From contig CBFFRQ010000096.1 of NCBI GenBank assembly GCA_965644315.1, positions 124,001 to 188,000 on the forward strand: a stretch of DNA of 64,000 nucleotides. Direction: 5' to 3'. The notes beneath the pieces were generated by a model, which made no database searches, had not been told where the DNA came from, and was given only the letters and a program-made list of their open reading frames with translations. The position numbers were made by a program, and so were the translations under genes. Of the stretch, positions 8,601-17,332 are shown piece by piece. The DNA comes from Caecitellus pseudoparvulus. Taxonomy: Eukaryota > Bigyra: Bicosoecida. Positions within the stretch are counted from its first letter, which is position 1; every line of letters begins with the position of its first letter.

Positions 8601-10238
8601 GCCTCTGATGGTCCCTCGGGCGAGATGCGCGTCCCCATCACGCATGCTGCAAGGCATGCAGTCACTGTAGATGTACCCCTCCCCGACTCCGCACAGCGAC
8701 GAGCGTTTTGGACGGCAGCATTGGCGACAGCTATTCCCACGGTTAGCGACTTTCAGGGACAGCGTGAGACTGGAGCCAGCACAGTCCTAGACTGCCGGGC
8801 AGCGCGTACCGCTGCACGGCGGGCTGCCAAACGTGGGAGAGGCGGCGAGCAGCTGCGAGAGCTGCCACCGCCCCCTCCACCGCCCCCCGCTAAGCTCTCT
8901 GCCGCAGACCGCAAGAAGCTGGAGGCCAGAGAAGATAAGCGCCTGCGCCAGCTGCGGCTGCTGCTGCGTGAAGTGCTCGGCGAGTTCGGGCGTGACTCGA
9001 AGCTGCGCTGTTTGTCCCGCCCAGTGGACCCCGAGCTTGTGCCTGACTACTACGAGATCATCGAGCACCCCATGGACCTCAGCACCATGCGCAGCAAGGT
9101 GGACGAAGGAGCATACTTGTGCTATGCAGACTTTGCCGGCGATCTGGACCTCATCCTGTCCAACGCAAAACAGTACAATTCGCCTCGGGTGGCACGGGGC
9201 CGGGCCATCATCCAAGCAGCCCACAGTCTTCGAGATGTTGCGGACACCATGGCCCACGCATTCGACCGCAGGGTGGGTGGCAAGCTCCTCAAGCGCTGCA
9301 GTGAGATTGCGGAACGCCGGCGACAGGAGGAGTCCACGCGCGAGCCATCGCCTCCCGCCCGCGTGACACGTGCGGTGAGTGGAAGCCGAGCTTCACGCAC
9401 AAGCCGGCAGACATCTGGAGGGCACGGTGGCTTGGGAACTGTTTCGAGCTTGGGCGCGCTGTCAGGGACGCTAGGACCCTTGACTCTTGATGACGGTGCG
9501 CCTGTGGCTGTTGAAGACCCCGAAAAGCTCATGCGAGCCCTGCGAAAAGCACAGCGACAGGCAGAGGCACAGGCACAGGCTGAAGCAGAAGCAGAGGCTG
9601 ATGCTGGGGCTGGAGCAGAGGCTGATGCTGCTCGTCACGGCAATGAGACTGGTCACGCCACAGAGGAAGCAGATGGTGGGGGACAGGTGTCTCCCCGAGG
9701 CCAGAGCACGGACACAGAAGGAGACACTGCACCACCTTCCTCGGTGCAATCTGCAGCGATGACGAAACCTGAGGAGGCGGCCCAAGCGGGCCACCAAGTC
9801 GAAGTCCACTGGGAGAGCGCTTTCCAGGCGCTGCTGGAACAGGGCAGAGCAGATTTGGCGGACGTCCTCACGTCAAGCACTGTTGGGCAGGACGCATGTG
9901 GGCTGGAGGCTCTCCGCGTGCAGCTCCTGCGCGCCGCCGAGCCTGCTGTGCGGGCCATGAAGCAGTCCGCCCCCCCCGTAGGCGGCGTCGCGATGCCAGA
10001 GCACACGGCCAAAGCGCTGCTGTCGCAGGTTGGCGGTGGCAGTGGGGGTGGGCCTGAGTCCGATTCTGATGCTCTGGCAGTGATCTCGCGTGCCACTGCC
10101 TGCGCGCTGGCAGCACTGCATGCCGTCCGTGCGTGCACATCTCCTGTCCCACAGGTGGCAGAGACAAGTGTGCCCAAGCGCGCCAGCCCCGCAAGTAGAA
10201 GCCATATCGCAGCGCTGCAGGGAAGAGCCTTCACTTGA
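5643..10238 (+). CDS. ATAD2: AAA+ ATPase with bromodomain, ATAD2/Yta7 type
   Basis: Intronless, 1531 residues from ATG 5643 (MPSTRRGSRR). ATAD2/Yta7 proteins bind acetylated histones and use ATP to remodel or evict nucleosomes. In order: an acidic/Ser-rich N-terminus with a (Gly-Ser)n tract at ~75-95; AAA module 1 with Walker A GPPGTGKT (~406-413), Walker B VIFFDELD (~467-474) and sensor/arginine region ATNRPDSIDPALRRPGRFDR. A second, degenerate AAA module follows (~750-920), recognisable by ILFLPSLDS but with no clear Walker A. The bromodomain is at ~1100-1210, with the PDYYEIIEHPMDLSTM helix and the acetyl-lysine-binding Asn in NAKQYNS. The tail carries an Ala/Glu/Gln repeat. The domain order matches ATAD2. 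The stop lies 16 bases from that of the convergent AP2 gene. Confidence 0.92.
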   Translation: MPSTRRGSRRLRRASDVSSDEDLVLQRVLRLSAQQAKEQRGGAGEPASGEGATISQHSDSSEEGDQSAGDVGSCGSGSGSGSGSGSGSGSGSGSDGGRCRKGSAVRHASKRRRLRGRGSDGDSSDNSADEASGSDDGSAGASHASSRPRRARPAHYYDGDVRVGEDLGGGTVLDGGRRRSTRARRQTAFLQATALASDPGTLRRSSRHRQHGAQPMGLFSSSWGSRSTNTRGGGGKGSRRGVRRRKWRNAPEATDESSTSDSLAEGSPMAPRDSQRGHDRRGRRNAIYGSSGSEGSADSDSDVPSRPAPGHADGGMLSPGKGRRASAAQAAADAADERLKPLDMGTDASKADASPLTGGEPVQWSSVGGLANHVRAVKELVALPLLYPEVFGRFGLKPPKGVLFHGPPGTGKTLVARALACNSSSGGRKVSFFMRKGADCLSKWVGEAERQLRLLFQTAAAHAPSVIFFDELDGLAPVRSSRQDQIHASIVATLLALMDGLDDRGQVIVIGATNRPDSIDPALRRPGRFDRELAFSLPSASSREEILGIHTKAWQPSLSQAFRRQLAALTGGYSGADLRALCAEAAVLAVRRRYPQVYTTDAKLDINVNAISVTAGDFVGALRSVVPTSARVAAAPGRPLPDHLQPLLGEVVDAALARVRQIFPVPAVQKALDRKKLSRDAAPLVAGVGVADSDADSVASELYDSDDTAIMGTMYALGSAHAEEVARSLSESPSAVAPARVLDLRGVLKRSVKSLPAPPRLVLKPEAPGSGVSRAVAASADSPPRLVAAAVLHALEDVQVFPLSLQALLSDKSSAGEPLPALLSGRVASAIAQAPSILFLPSLDSTWDALDALSRAALVDALGSVPLGASVLVLATLDTADGAAIDPQLWSAFAPPTAFVRRVRQPAVPGHPGVGDASFLSPLQPGTGGTRVAGSHAKLFRELPTPPDFGLDRTLSPIPGGAPSKAGAGGACALLTEVVQALSQAPASDGPSGEMRVPITHAARHAVTVDVPLPDSAQRRAFWTAALATAIPTVSDFQGQRETGASTVLDCRAARTAARRAAKRGRGGEQLRELPPPPPPPPAKLSAADRKKLEAREDKRLRQLRLLLREVLGEFGRDSKLRCLSRPVDPELVPDYYEIIEHPMDLSTMRSKVDEGAYLCYADFAGDLDLILSNAKQYNSPRVARGRAIIQAAHSLRDVADTMAHAFDRRVGGKLLKRCSEIAERRRQEESTREPSPPARVTRAVSGSRASRTSRQTSGGHGGLGTVSSLGALSGTLGPLTLDDGAPVAVEDPEKLMRALRKAQRQAEAQAQAEAEAEADAGAGAEADAARHGNETGHATEEADGGGQVSPRGQSTDTEGDTAPPSSVQSAAMTKPEEAAQAGHQVEVHWESAFQALLEQGRADLADVLTSSTVGQDACGLEALRVQLLRAAEPAVRAMKQSAPPVGGVAMPEHTAKALLSQVGGGSGGGPESDSDALAVISRATACALAALHAVRACTSPVPQVAETSVPKRASPASRSHIAALQGRAFT
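5865..5923 (+). repeat. (GGCAGT)n hexanucleotide repeat inside the AAA-bromodomain gene
   Basis: About ten nearly perfect copies of a GGCAGT hexamer encode an alternating Gly-Ser run in the N-terminal tail. It is in frame and likely length-variable. The amino-acid repeat is typical of disordered acidic linkers. Confidence 0.9.
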
Positions 10239-10248
10239 CGCAGCAGGA

Positions 10249-10254
10249 ATGCAT
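10249..10254. promoter_or_regulatory. ATGCAT between convergent stops (candidate 3'-end signal)
   Basis: The palindrome lies 10 bases after the ATAD2-like stop and touches the stop codon of the opposing AP2 gene. Being palindromic it could act for both strands. The assignment rests on recurrence in other spacers at 50598, 53943 and, on one strand, 32164. Confidence 0.3.
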
Positions 10255-12803
10255 TAGACACGTTTGATCACACCGTCACCCCAGTCTCCACCCGCCACGG
10301 CGCTGCGGGCGCCCCCTGGAGCCGCCAAGTCAGTTGGGTGCGCAGCTGTGGGGCTGGCTGGACCAGGCAGCACCTCAGCGTCTCCATCTCCTGTCGCCGA
10401 CGCCGCTTCTAGGGCGTCCACTGCTGCCGCGGCATCCAACACACGCTGTGTCGCAGCTGACCGAGGAGCCTCCGTGGAGCTGGCTGGGGCAAGGCGCAGT
10501 GAGGAGTCGCTGGCACCTTCGCCAGGCTGGGCGGCGGATGCGCGAGCAGTGGACAGTCTATCCGCGGCTGTGGGTGGGGGCGGAGTCAGCAGGGAGCTGA
10601 CTGGAATGGATCGCTGCCCCCGGGCTGTGTGCACGCTCACACTTTGACCCTGCTGTGATGGTTCTGGCGCCTGCGCAGTGCTGCGCAGCGGAGGGCAGGC
10701 GTGCTTCCCTTGGGCTGCTGCCAGCAGGGCAGCCTTGAGCTCCCCCAACGCAGCATACATGGCGTCCGCGGGTGTGTCGAGGGCTGCCACCGTGCCCTGA
10801 ACCTCCCGCAGCTCTTTCGCGAAGAATAAACCCCGGTCGTACGAGAAGTGTGTCTCCGCTGCAGCCCCCTGCTGCAGCAGACGCGCGACGTCCCCTGCTC
10901 GAGCTGCCTCTTCCTCGGTGGGGAAGGGTCCCAGCCAGCGGGAGACACCCACCCGGTCCACAGCGACAAACCAGGTGGGTTGCCCGGTGATGGAGTTCGG
11001 CCTGCCACGCCGGACACCGGGATAGGTGGACGAGGCGCCACCACTGTCGGCAGAGGCAGGCGTGTTGGCAGCTGGGCCAGGTCCTGCCCGGGGGGTGTAG
11101 TCAGCAGGATACACGCTGTAGGGGGGCGGCGGCGCGTGCTTGTACGTGGGGCCGACTCGTGCAGCCGCGAACGGGTCAAAGGGGGCACGGCCTGGGATCG
11201 CATGCGGGTGATACCCGGACACATGCACGAACACGGGTGCCTGCCGGGCGACAGGGTCCACCGTCGCAGGTGCGGGGGGGCCTGCCACCACTGATGTGCC
11301 CTTGATGGGTTGAGCGTGCGTTGCCGAAAGAGGAGCGGGCCCTCCATTCGTCAAGTTCAGTCGCACGACGAGGCCATCAGAGGAGCGAGGGCGTTTAACC
11401 CCACGCCGCTCTGCCTTCACCGCCTCCCCGCCAGTGGCTTGCTGTCCACTGTTGGGGCGCACAAACCACGCGTCAGGGGTCCAGCCACGGGTTGCCGGGC
11501 CAGCGGAGTCTCGCCCATCCACCGTGCCCAGGGCAGATGTGACGAGATGCCCCAGCTTCAGAGGTTGCTGCCCCACGCCCCACCCTCGAGGTGGCAGGTG
11601 GAAAGCCAGTGCCAGAGGCCCATCTCCCTCACCACCCTCCTCCCCTGCTTCTGCCCCACCCTCGCCTTGCGTCGGCAGCGCTGCAGCTGGCACACCTTGG
11701 GGATTGCCTTGCAAGGTGTCAGCCACAAAGCGACGAGCCGCAGACTCGCCTGCCTTGGGGAAGTTCAGCTTCGCAGCAGCTCCTTTCAGACTCCTGGCGG
11801 CCTTGTCATACGCAGCGGCTGCCTCCTCGGCTGAGCGGTACACACCTAAGTACACAAACTTGCCGTTGTGGAAGATGCGCGCCTGCCAGCACTTCTCCTG
11901 CCTCGCCATGTATGTGACGCCGCGAAAGCCTGAGCGTGTGCCGCTCTTGCTGCCGCTTGGCGGCGTGCGAGGAACGCGCTCAGGCGTGTGCTGGGCGTGC
12001 CTGGACCTGGCCGAGCCTGGGGTGGCCAAGAGGCGGCGGGGACGGGTGGGGGTCATCAAGCCCGCCGAGGAGGCAGGAATGACAGCAGCAGAAGTGGCCA
12101 TGGTAGGGGAAGCAGGGGGCAGTGCAGGCGGGGCAGAGGCTGGAGTTGGGGGTGGTGAGGGGGGGGCGATGTCTGCCCCAAGCCCGCGCAGGAGCTCCTC
12201 TGCCTCTGCGCGCACAGCCAGGGACACCTGCGACTCAGGCACCTCTGCTGCTGCAGGTGGCAGCAGAGTCAGCACCGACACTGCTCCTCTGGAGCCCAGC
12301 AGGGAGCCTGGCGTGGCAGTGCTGGTGCAGGGGAACTGCTCTTCCCACCCCACCTCGTTGGCGTAGCCTGGCAGATCCAGCATGGTCTTAGGGGGACCAT
12401 ACTCCATCATGGCATCCCGCAGCGTTGCTCCTGGCGGGAAGTTCGTGCGGGCGCCAGCTCCCAGCAACATGCGAGCAGCGGCATCCCACGCCAGGCCAGC
12501 GGCGGCGGCGGTGGTGAAGGCGCCCACCCGGTACTCGACGCCACGCCACCGGACGCAAGCGATCCACCTGTGTGGATTTTCCTCTGATGCCTCTGCTGCA
12601 ACGTCGAAGGTGACGCCTTTCAGAGCGGGTCGGCCGTCTGGGAACGTGGCCGGCGAAGCCTTGACTTTGCTGGGCTGGTCAACATTCGTGACGAGCGGCA
12701 CCGCGCCTTTCAGCAGCTGGGAGGCGCCCTTTGGGAGATCAAAGTGCCCAGGTTTGGACTTCGATAGACTCTCTGCTGCTCGGGTCAGCACCTCAGCAGC
12801 CAT
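10254..12803 (-). CDS. Protein with three AP2/ERF-like DNA-binding domains
   Basis: Single exon, 849 residues from ATG 12801-12803 (MAAEVLTRAA). The middle domain (~290-355) is canonical AP2: SGFRGVTYMARQEKCWQARI, then a FVYLGVYRSAEEAAAAYDKAA helix and a KLNFP end. An N-terminal copy (~50-115) keeps ALKGVTFDV, a WIACVRW strand, YRVGAFTTAAAAGLAWDAAA and RTNFPPG. A C-terminal copy (~610-675) keeps TYPGVRRGR, TWFVAVD, WLGPFPTEEEAARAGDVA and a final THFSYD. The outer two are divergent, so they are called by pattern and spacing. AP2 proteins are sequence-specific transcription regulators in plants, algae and some other protists. Linkers are Pro/Ala/Ser-rich with basic patches (VKRPRSS). I found no B3, zinc-finger or AT-hook companion domain. 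Confidence 0.82.
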   Translation of the reverse strand: MAAEVLTRAAESLSKSKPGHFDLPKGASQLLKGAVPLVTNVDQPSKVKASPATFPDGRPALKGVTFDVAAEASEENPHRWIACVRWRGVEYRVGAFTTAAAAGLAWDAAARMLLGAGARTNFPPGATLRDAMMEYGPPKTMLDLPGYANEVGWEEQFPCTSTATPGSLLGSRGAVSVLTLLPPAAAEVPESQVSLAVRAEAEELLRGLGADIAPPSPPPTPASAPPALPPASPTMATSAAVIPASSAGLMTPTRPRRLLATPGSARSRHAQHTPERVPRTPPSGSKSGTRSGFRGVTYMARQEKCWQARIFHNGKFVYLGVYRSAEEAAAAYDKAARSLKGAAAKLNFPKAGESAARRFVADTLQGNPQGVPAAALPTQGEGGAEAGEEGGEGDGPLALAFHLPPRGWGVGQQPLKLGHLVTSALGTVDGRDSAGPATRGWTPDAWFVRPNSGQQATGGEAVKAERRGVKRPRSSDGLVVRLNLTNGGPAPLSATHAQPIKGTSVVAGPPAPATVDPVARQAPVFVHVSGYHPHAIPGRAPFDPFAAARVGPTYKHAPPPPYSVYPADYTPRAGPGPAANTPASADSGGASSTYPGVRRGRPNSITGQPTWFVAVDRVGVSRWLGPFPTEEEAARAGDVARLLQQGAAAETHFSYDRGLFFAKELREVQGTVAALDTPADAMYAALGELKAALLAAAQGKHACPPLRSTAQAPEPSQQGQSVSVHTARGQRSIPVSSLLTPPPPTAADRLSTARASAAQPGEGASDSSLRLAPASSTEAPRSAATQRVLDAAAAVDALEAASATGDGDAEVLPGPASPTAAHPTDLAAPGGARSAVAGGDWGDGVIKRV

Positions 12804-13091
12804 GCTGCATTCAGTGAGGGAGCAATACCGCCTGGGCAGGGGTCCAGCAAGCTCCAATTCCGCAGTGTGCGCAGCGCACGTGCCGATGCCCCACGTGCCA
12901 CACGTGCGTTTCTTCCAGCTGCGCCACCGATTCCAGTTGTAGCTGCAAAGCGTGTGTGTGGTGAACTTCAGCAGCCAGCCTCCGCACGATGGCACGCAAG
13001 CCGCCACACATGAGGTCTTGCGAGGGAATGTGACAGCCTCCAACTTGTGCCGACGATCGCCGTGGACGAGGGCTGCATTCAACAAGGCGCT

Positions 13092-15671
13092 TCACAAGTC
13101 ATCATCGTAGCCAGGAGCAGGTGGGGCGCCTGCTGCTGCTCCGAGGCGCCCTGGTGCCAACGGCACTGCCCCACTGGGGGACACAGCAGCGGCTGTGGCC
13201 GCCGCCACCATGCTGCCCTCTGCCCGGCGCTTGGACCCGCGGCTGGAGCCGGGGGGCGTGCCTCCCGCATGGGTCTGGCTGAAGTGTGCCGGCGCCTTAG
13301 CAAGGGCATCTTGGAGCTTGCCGGCTGCCAGCATGCCTGCGGGGTCGGGCACTGCCGAGAGTGTCAAGCCACCCTGAAGCGTCGACTGGCTTTGTCCGGA
13401 GGGCAGGGCCATGTCGTCCAGCAGCTCTGCCAGCTCAATGCCAGGCCTGTCATCCTCCTCGTCGTCACTGCTGCCGTCTCCAGCTGAGGGGCTGCCCCCT
13501 GCTCCGCCAGCGGCGACAGGGGCTGCGTGAGCTGAAGGCTGGATGTCGGCGCCAAGCACGGCACCTGGGCGAGACGACACGTGCCCCGCCATGGACGAGC
13601 CGTCACCCACCTGCAGGTCCCTGTACAAGTTGATCGTCGCGCGCAGCTTGCGGTCGTCCTCCAGCTCCTGCAGGAACTCCTCCCGCTCCCGTGCCTCCTT
13701 GTCCAAGTCGCCAGGCTTGGTCACCTCTGGGGCAGGCATACCCAGAGACTTGAGCTTCCACTTGCGGACCTTCTGGCGGGGTTCGTAGTACTTGCGCACG
13801 AGCACGACATCGGGCAGGCTGTCCTTGTCCCGCAGCGCTTGCTTGGCGCCTGCACCCCGGGGCCCCTTGCCCTTCTTGCCCCGCTGCATGGGGTCCTCTT
13901 CGTGCTCGTCCACGTACACGGCGTGCTTCAAGTCCAGGCCCAAGGCGATGTCACCAGGCTTCAGCACGTGGCCCAAGTGGCTGCGCACGGTGATGTAGTC
14001 GCCCACGTCGGCACTGTCGTCGTCGGGGCCGATGGTGACATCCGCCAACAGGTACCTGCCGCGGGGGCCGCCCGATACTGTCGTGGCCACTGAGCTGCGC
14101 CCGCTGACGAGGCCAGAAGACGCGACGCTGCGGGCCATGGCCAAGCCCATGTTCTTGGAGAACTTCTTGCCGGACGCCAGGGACGCGATGGCTGACGCTG
14201 CGCGGGATGCAACTGTGCCATCGCCCGCCAAACCCCGCGCAGCGCTGCCGGCGACGCTGCTCGTGTCAGCGCCGCCATGGGACGAAAAGATTACATCGTC
14301 GCCTTCAGCAATGGTGGCCATGTGGCGGCCCTTTTTGCGCCGGCTGACGCGCTTGCGGCGCTTGGCAGCAGCCTGGGAAGCAGCGGTTGCGGTGATGGTG
14401 ACGGGTTCGACGTCGTACACGACGTACTTGGTGAGGGCGGGGGCGGACATGATGGCCTTGAAGGGTGCCTTGTTGTAGCGCTCGTAGTTCATCTCTGCGG
14501 TGGTGATGGTGGAAGGGTCCACCATGTACACGAAGTTGGACACACGGTACACCAGCGCCAGAGGCGAGGGCAGGCCAAGCGCCGACTGCGTAACGGGCGG
14601 CAGCAGCACCAGGTCGTCGCGGCACAGCGGCACGATGGTGACGAGGAAGGTGTACTTGTAGTTGTACGTGGCGGTGTGCGTGTCTGAGCTGACGAGCTGC
14701 TTGGAGGTCTTGTACCCGCAGGGCACGACGCTCTGCAGGAAGTCCACGAACTTTGCAGCGTGCGACCGCTCCATGAACTGGAAATCCACACCATCTGGCT
14801 GCTGAGCCATGTTCGTTGCGTGTTCGTGCGCGGAGTGCTTCAGGATGAGCTGCTCTAGGTACAGGAATGTCTTCTTGTGAGGAACTCGCTGCCGCACCTG
14901 CACGATGGCTCGCCAAGTGTGCTCTGTGAACGACCGCGCGCAGTCCTCGCACTGCTGCCCGGCAATGACGAACTCCACTGGAAACGTGTGCCGGAGCTGG
15001 ATGCGATTCATCACCTGCAGGGGAGCGCAGGGCAGGCGGCGTGGCGGCCAGGTAAGGTGCGGAACGAAGCGAAACGCCAGCCCACGCTGCCAGTCGCACA
15101 ACACGGCTGGCCAGGGACGCGCAGCGGGATGCAAAGGACGAGCATTAGTTTTCTTGGACAACAAACCCTGTGTGGCAACCCCTGCACGCACCTCCTTCTG
15201 AATGGTGAGCTTTACCTTGATCCGCATGCTGTGGGACTCGGTCCAAATGAAGCCGGCATCCACCAACGTCACATGTCGCAGCGGGATTTTGCTCAGCAGA
15301 ATGGACATCAGCTGCCTGCTCTCCCATTCGGCTTGCATCCATCCAGGCCGCAGCCAGCTGCGTGGAGGCAGCCATTTGCAGCATAAGGAGCGCTGCAGTT
15401 TGTAGAGGTGTTCTGTGCCTCACTCACCGCTCGCAGTTCTTGCACCGGTGAATAATCAGCGACTTGGGGATGCCAGCCGTGATGTCTTCGCGCTTCCTCA
15501 AGCATGACAAACACAGGTTCGCGTCGTTAGGGGTGAAGAGCGTGGCACAGTCCGGGCACAGGCTGAGAGGGGCGCAACGCGGCAGAGGTGGGGCGGGCGA
15601 AACGCTACGGAAACGCGGACTTGCGCTACGCACATTTTCTGCATTGTCTTCCCCACTTCCTGGTCCGCCAT
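13092..15671 (-). CDS. NMD3: 60S ribosomal subunit nuclear export adaptor NMD3
   Basis: NMD3 binds pre-60S particles and recruits the CRM1 exportin. Exon 1 (15634..15671) encodes MADQEVGKTMQKI; exon 2 (15428..15562) holds the paired-Cys motifs LCPDC, CLSCL and CKNCER. A third exon begins near 15370 and runs to 15192 (PPRSWL, LVDAGFIWTE, KVKLTIQKE). The last exon, 13092..15014, contains QCEDCARSF, RQRVPHKKTFLYLEQLILKH, TYNYKYTFLVTIVP, SHLGHVLKPGDIALG and LPDVVLVRKYYE, all hallmarks of the family. The 177-base intron 15015..15191 has a length divisible by three and no stop. The exon 2/3 junction cannot be closed with canonical GT-AG sites in frame. An alkaline linker (~330-420) and a Gly/Ser-rich tail extend it beyond yeast or human NMD3. 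Confidence 0.93.
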
Positions 15672-15812
15672 GGCGGACATGGGAATCATAGCCATGATGA
15701 TCCTGTCTGGCGCTGGCTGACTGATATACAACAAGCAAATGCCCTCGAACGTGGGCGACTGGGCAGGTGGGAATTGCCCGCATCCGGCCACAGTGCTCCG
15801 TTCCCACCACAC

Positions 15813-16845
15813 TCACAGCAGGGATTGCCGACGCGCATCCTCGGCCCCCTGCAATGCAGCCACTTGTTTCCTGTGTTGCCAGCATTGGAAGCCTGACAAC
15901 AGCACGGAGGCAACCAGGATCACCCCGTAGAAAATCGCCACCGGCAGGTACCTGAAGCCGTACAGGGTGTCGTACAGGGGCTTGGACAGCTGCTCAGGAG
16001 AGTACTTCCTAGAGGGCTTCGTCTGCGTCACAGGACACACCTCCCCTGGGCAGGCCGCCTTGCAGGAGGCGCAGGTGCAGGAGCTGTTGCCTGGCTTGCC
16101 ATACCCGGGCTGATCAGGGTCCTCAATGGAGGTGTTCTGGAAGCCACAGCAGTACTGCAGCGGAGCCTCCACCGCCTGAGGCATCGCCGCCTCCGTGAAG
16201 TTGAAGTTGATGAAGACGTGCTGGTTTTGCTGCACCACGGGCGCCTGCCCCTGGTAGTTCCACAGCCCCTCACAGTTGAAGGCGCCCTCCACCACCGTGC
16301 TCACCGCGGAGCAGCTGTCGTACACGGCACAGGCCCAGTTCTTGTTCATGTTCAACGTGTACTCCAGCACCTTGTTGCCGTCCACAGTCGTCACATTCGC
16401 GTGGCTGACCAGCTCTGCCTGCCGCGGGCTGCAGGTCTGCAGACACCAAGCAGTGCGCAGATTGGCGAAGCACGCCGGGCAGCCTCCGTAGGCCTGCTTG
16501 CCAAACTTGAAGTTCAGCGTCTTCAGATTCACATACAGCGCTGCAAGCTGATACCAACTGCAGCAGGCGTCATCCCCCATCTCGAACATCGGGCAGGGGT
16601 TGTACTGCATGATTGGGAAATCCGTGTAGTTCGGGTACTGTGCAGGGAGGTGGAGGGTGCCAGGTGCAGTGCACTTGCTGCTCCAGCGCGAAAACACGCC
16701 CACACACCTTGCCAGGAGGCTGGGACACGTTGTACGGCAGCGGCATGTCCATGCCCATCTCCTGGTAGTACCTGCACATGCCGTGTGCAGTGCCCACCAA
16801 GCCTGCCGCTGCAAGGAGCAGCAAGCTGCTGCCCTTGACACGCAT
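15813..16845 (-). CDS. Stand-alone NPC1-type N-terminal sterol-binding domain with one membrane span
   Basis: Model: complement(join(15813..16637, 16708..16845)), 320 residues. A signal peptide (MRVKGSSLLLLAAAGLVGTA) is followed by a Cys-rich domain with the NPC1 N-terminal pattern: CRYYQ, NPCPMF, a CCSWYQ box, CPACFANL, CLQTCSPRQAEL and late CCGF, CTCASCKAAC. One transmembrane helix (YLPVAIFYGVILVASVLLSG) follows, then a short cytosolic tail. Full NPC1 (~1280 residues) continues with a sterol-sensing domain and twelve more spans; none follow here. The terminal codons overlap a good donor (GTGAGT at 15816). Splicing to 15686..15758 would add about 24 residues, still without further domains. 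It probably binds sterol in the lumen of late endosomes or lysosomes, by homology. Confidence 0.82.
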
Positions 16846-17332
16846 GTCTGGCTCCTGCTCCCTGCCCGAGGGCCAACACAGCGCGCCAAAACGGTGCCGG
16901 AAGCAGAGACTCCCTGGGTTGAAATGAGTGTGACTGGACCATGAGGTGACGCGAGCCTCTTGGAGGGTTCGAGTTTGGCGGCGCCACGCGAGTGGAAAGC
17001 GTGTGTGTGTGCAGCGGGAGAGTGCGCATGAAAGCCTGAGCACTGCTCACACTGCCAGGCGAGCGACACTAAACAGACGCCTGGCATCCAGGCAAGCGAA
17101 CAGGGGATCGTGTCGCCTCCCTTTGCTGTTGGCTTGACTCCTTGTGTGCGGTGTCCACAGCATCCTTGCGCACTGTTCGACCTGCCAACGCAGAGCCAGT
17201 TGTGCACCTGCCATCAGCCCACGGCGCACTCACAACCCTCGCCCCCCGGTGAGGCTTGGAAGGCCCGACAGAGTCGCCAGGGGCTGGTTTCTGCTTGCTC
17301 TGTCTGCCACAAAGTCGAACCTTCCTTTCGCC

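Noticed and set aside
7421-8740. 439-codon open frame on the minus strand
   Set aside because: Antisense to the ATAD2-like gene; Ser/Ala/Thr-rich with no recognisable domain.
12804-13085. N-terminal extension of the triple-AP2 protein
   Set aside because: The frame stays open, but the first in-frame ATG that leads into plausible protein is at 12803. The upstream translation is His/Cys/Trp-rich and unlike the rest.
15813-17207. Longer single-exon version of the NPC1-domain protein starting near 17207
   Set aside because: The upstream translation lacks a signal peptide and includes the 70-base intron. The spliced model from ATG 16845 gives a clean signal peptide and NPC1 start.
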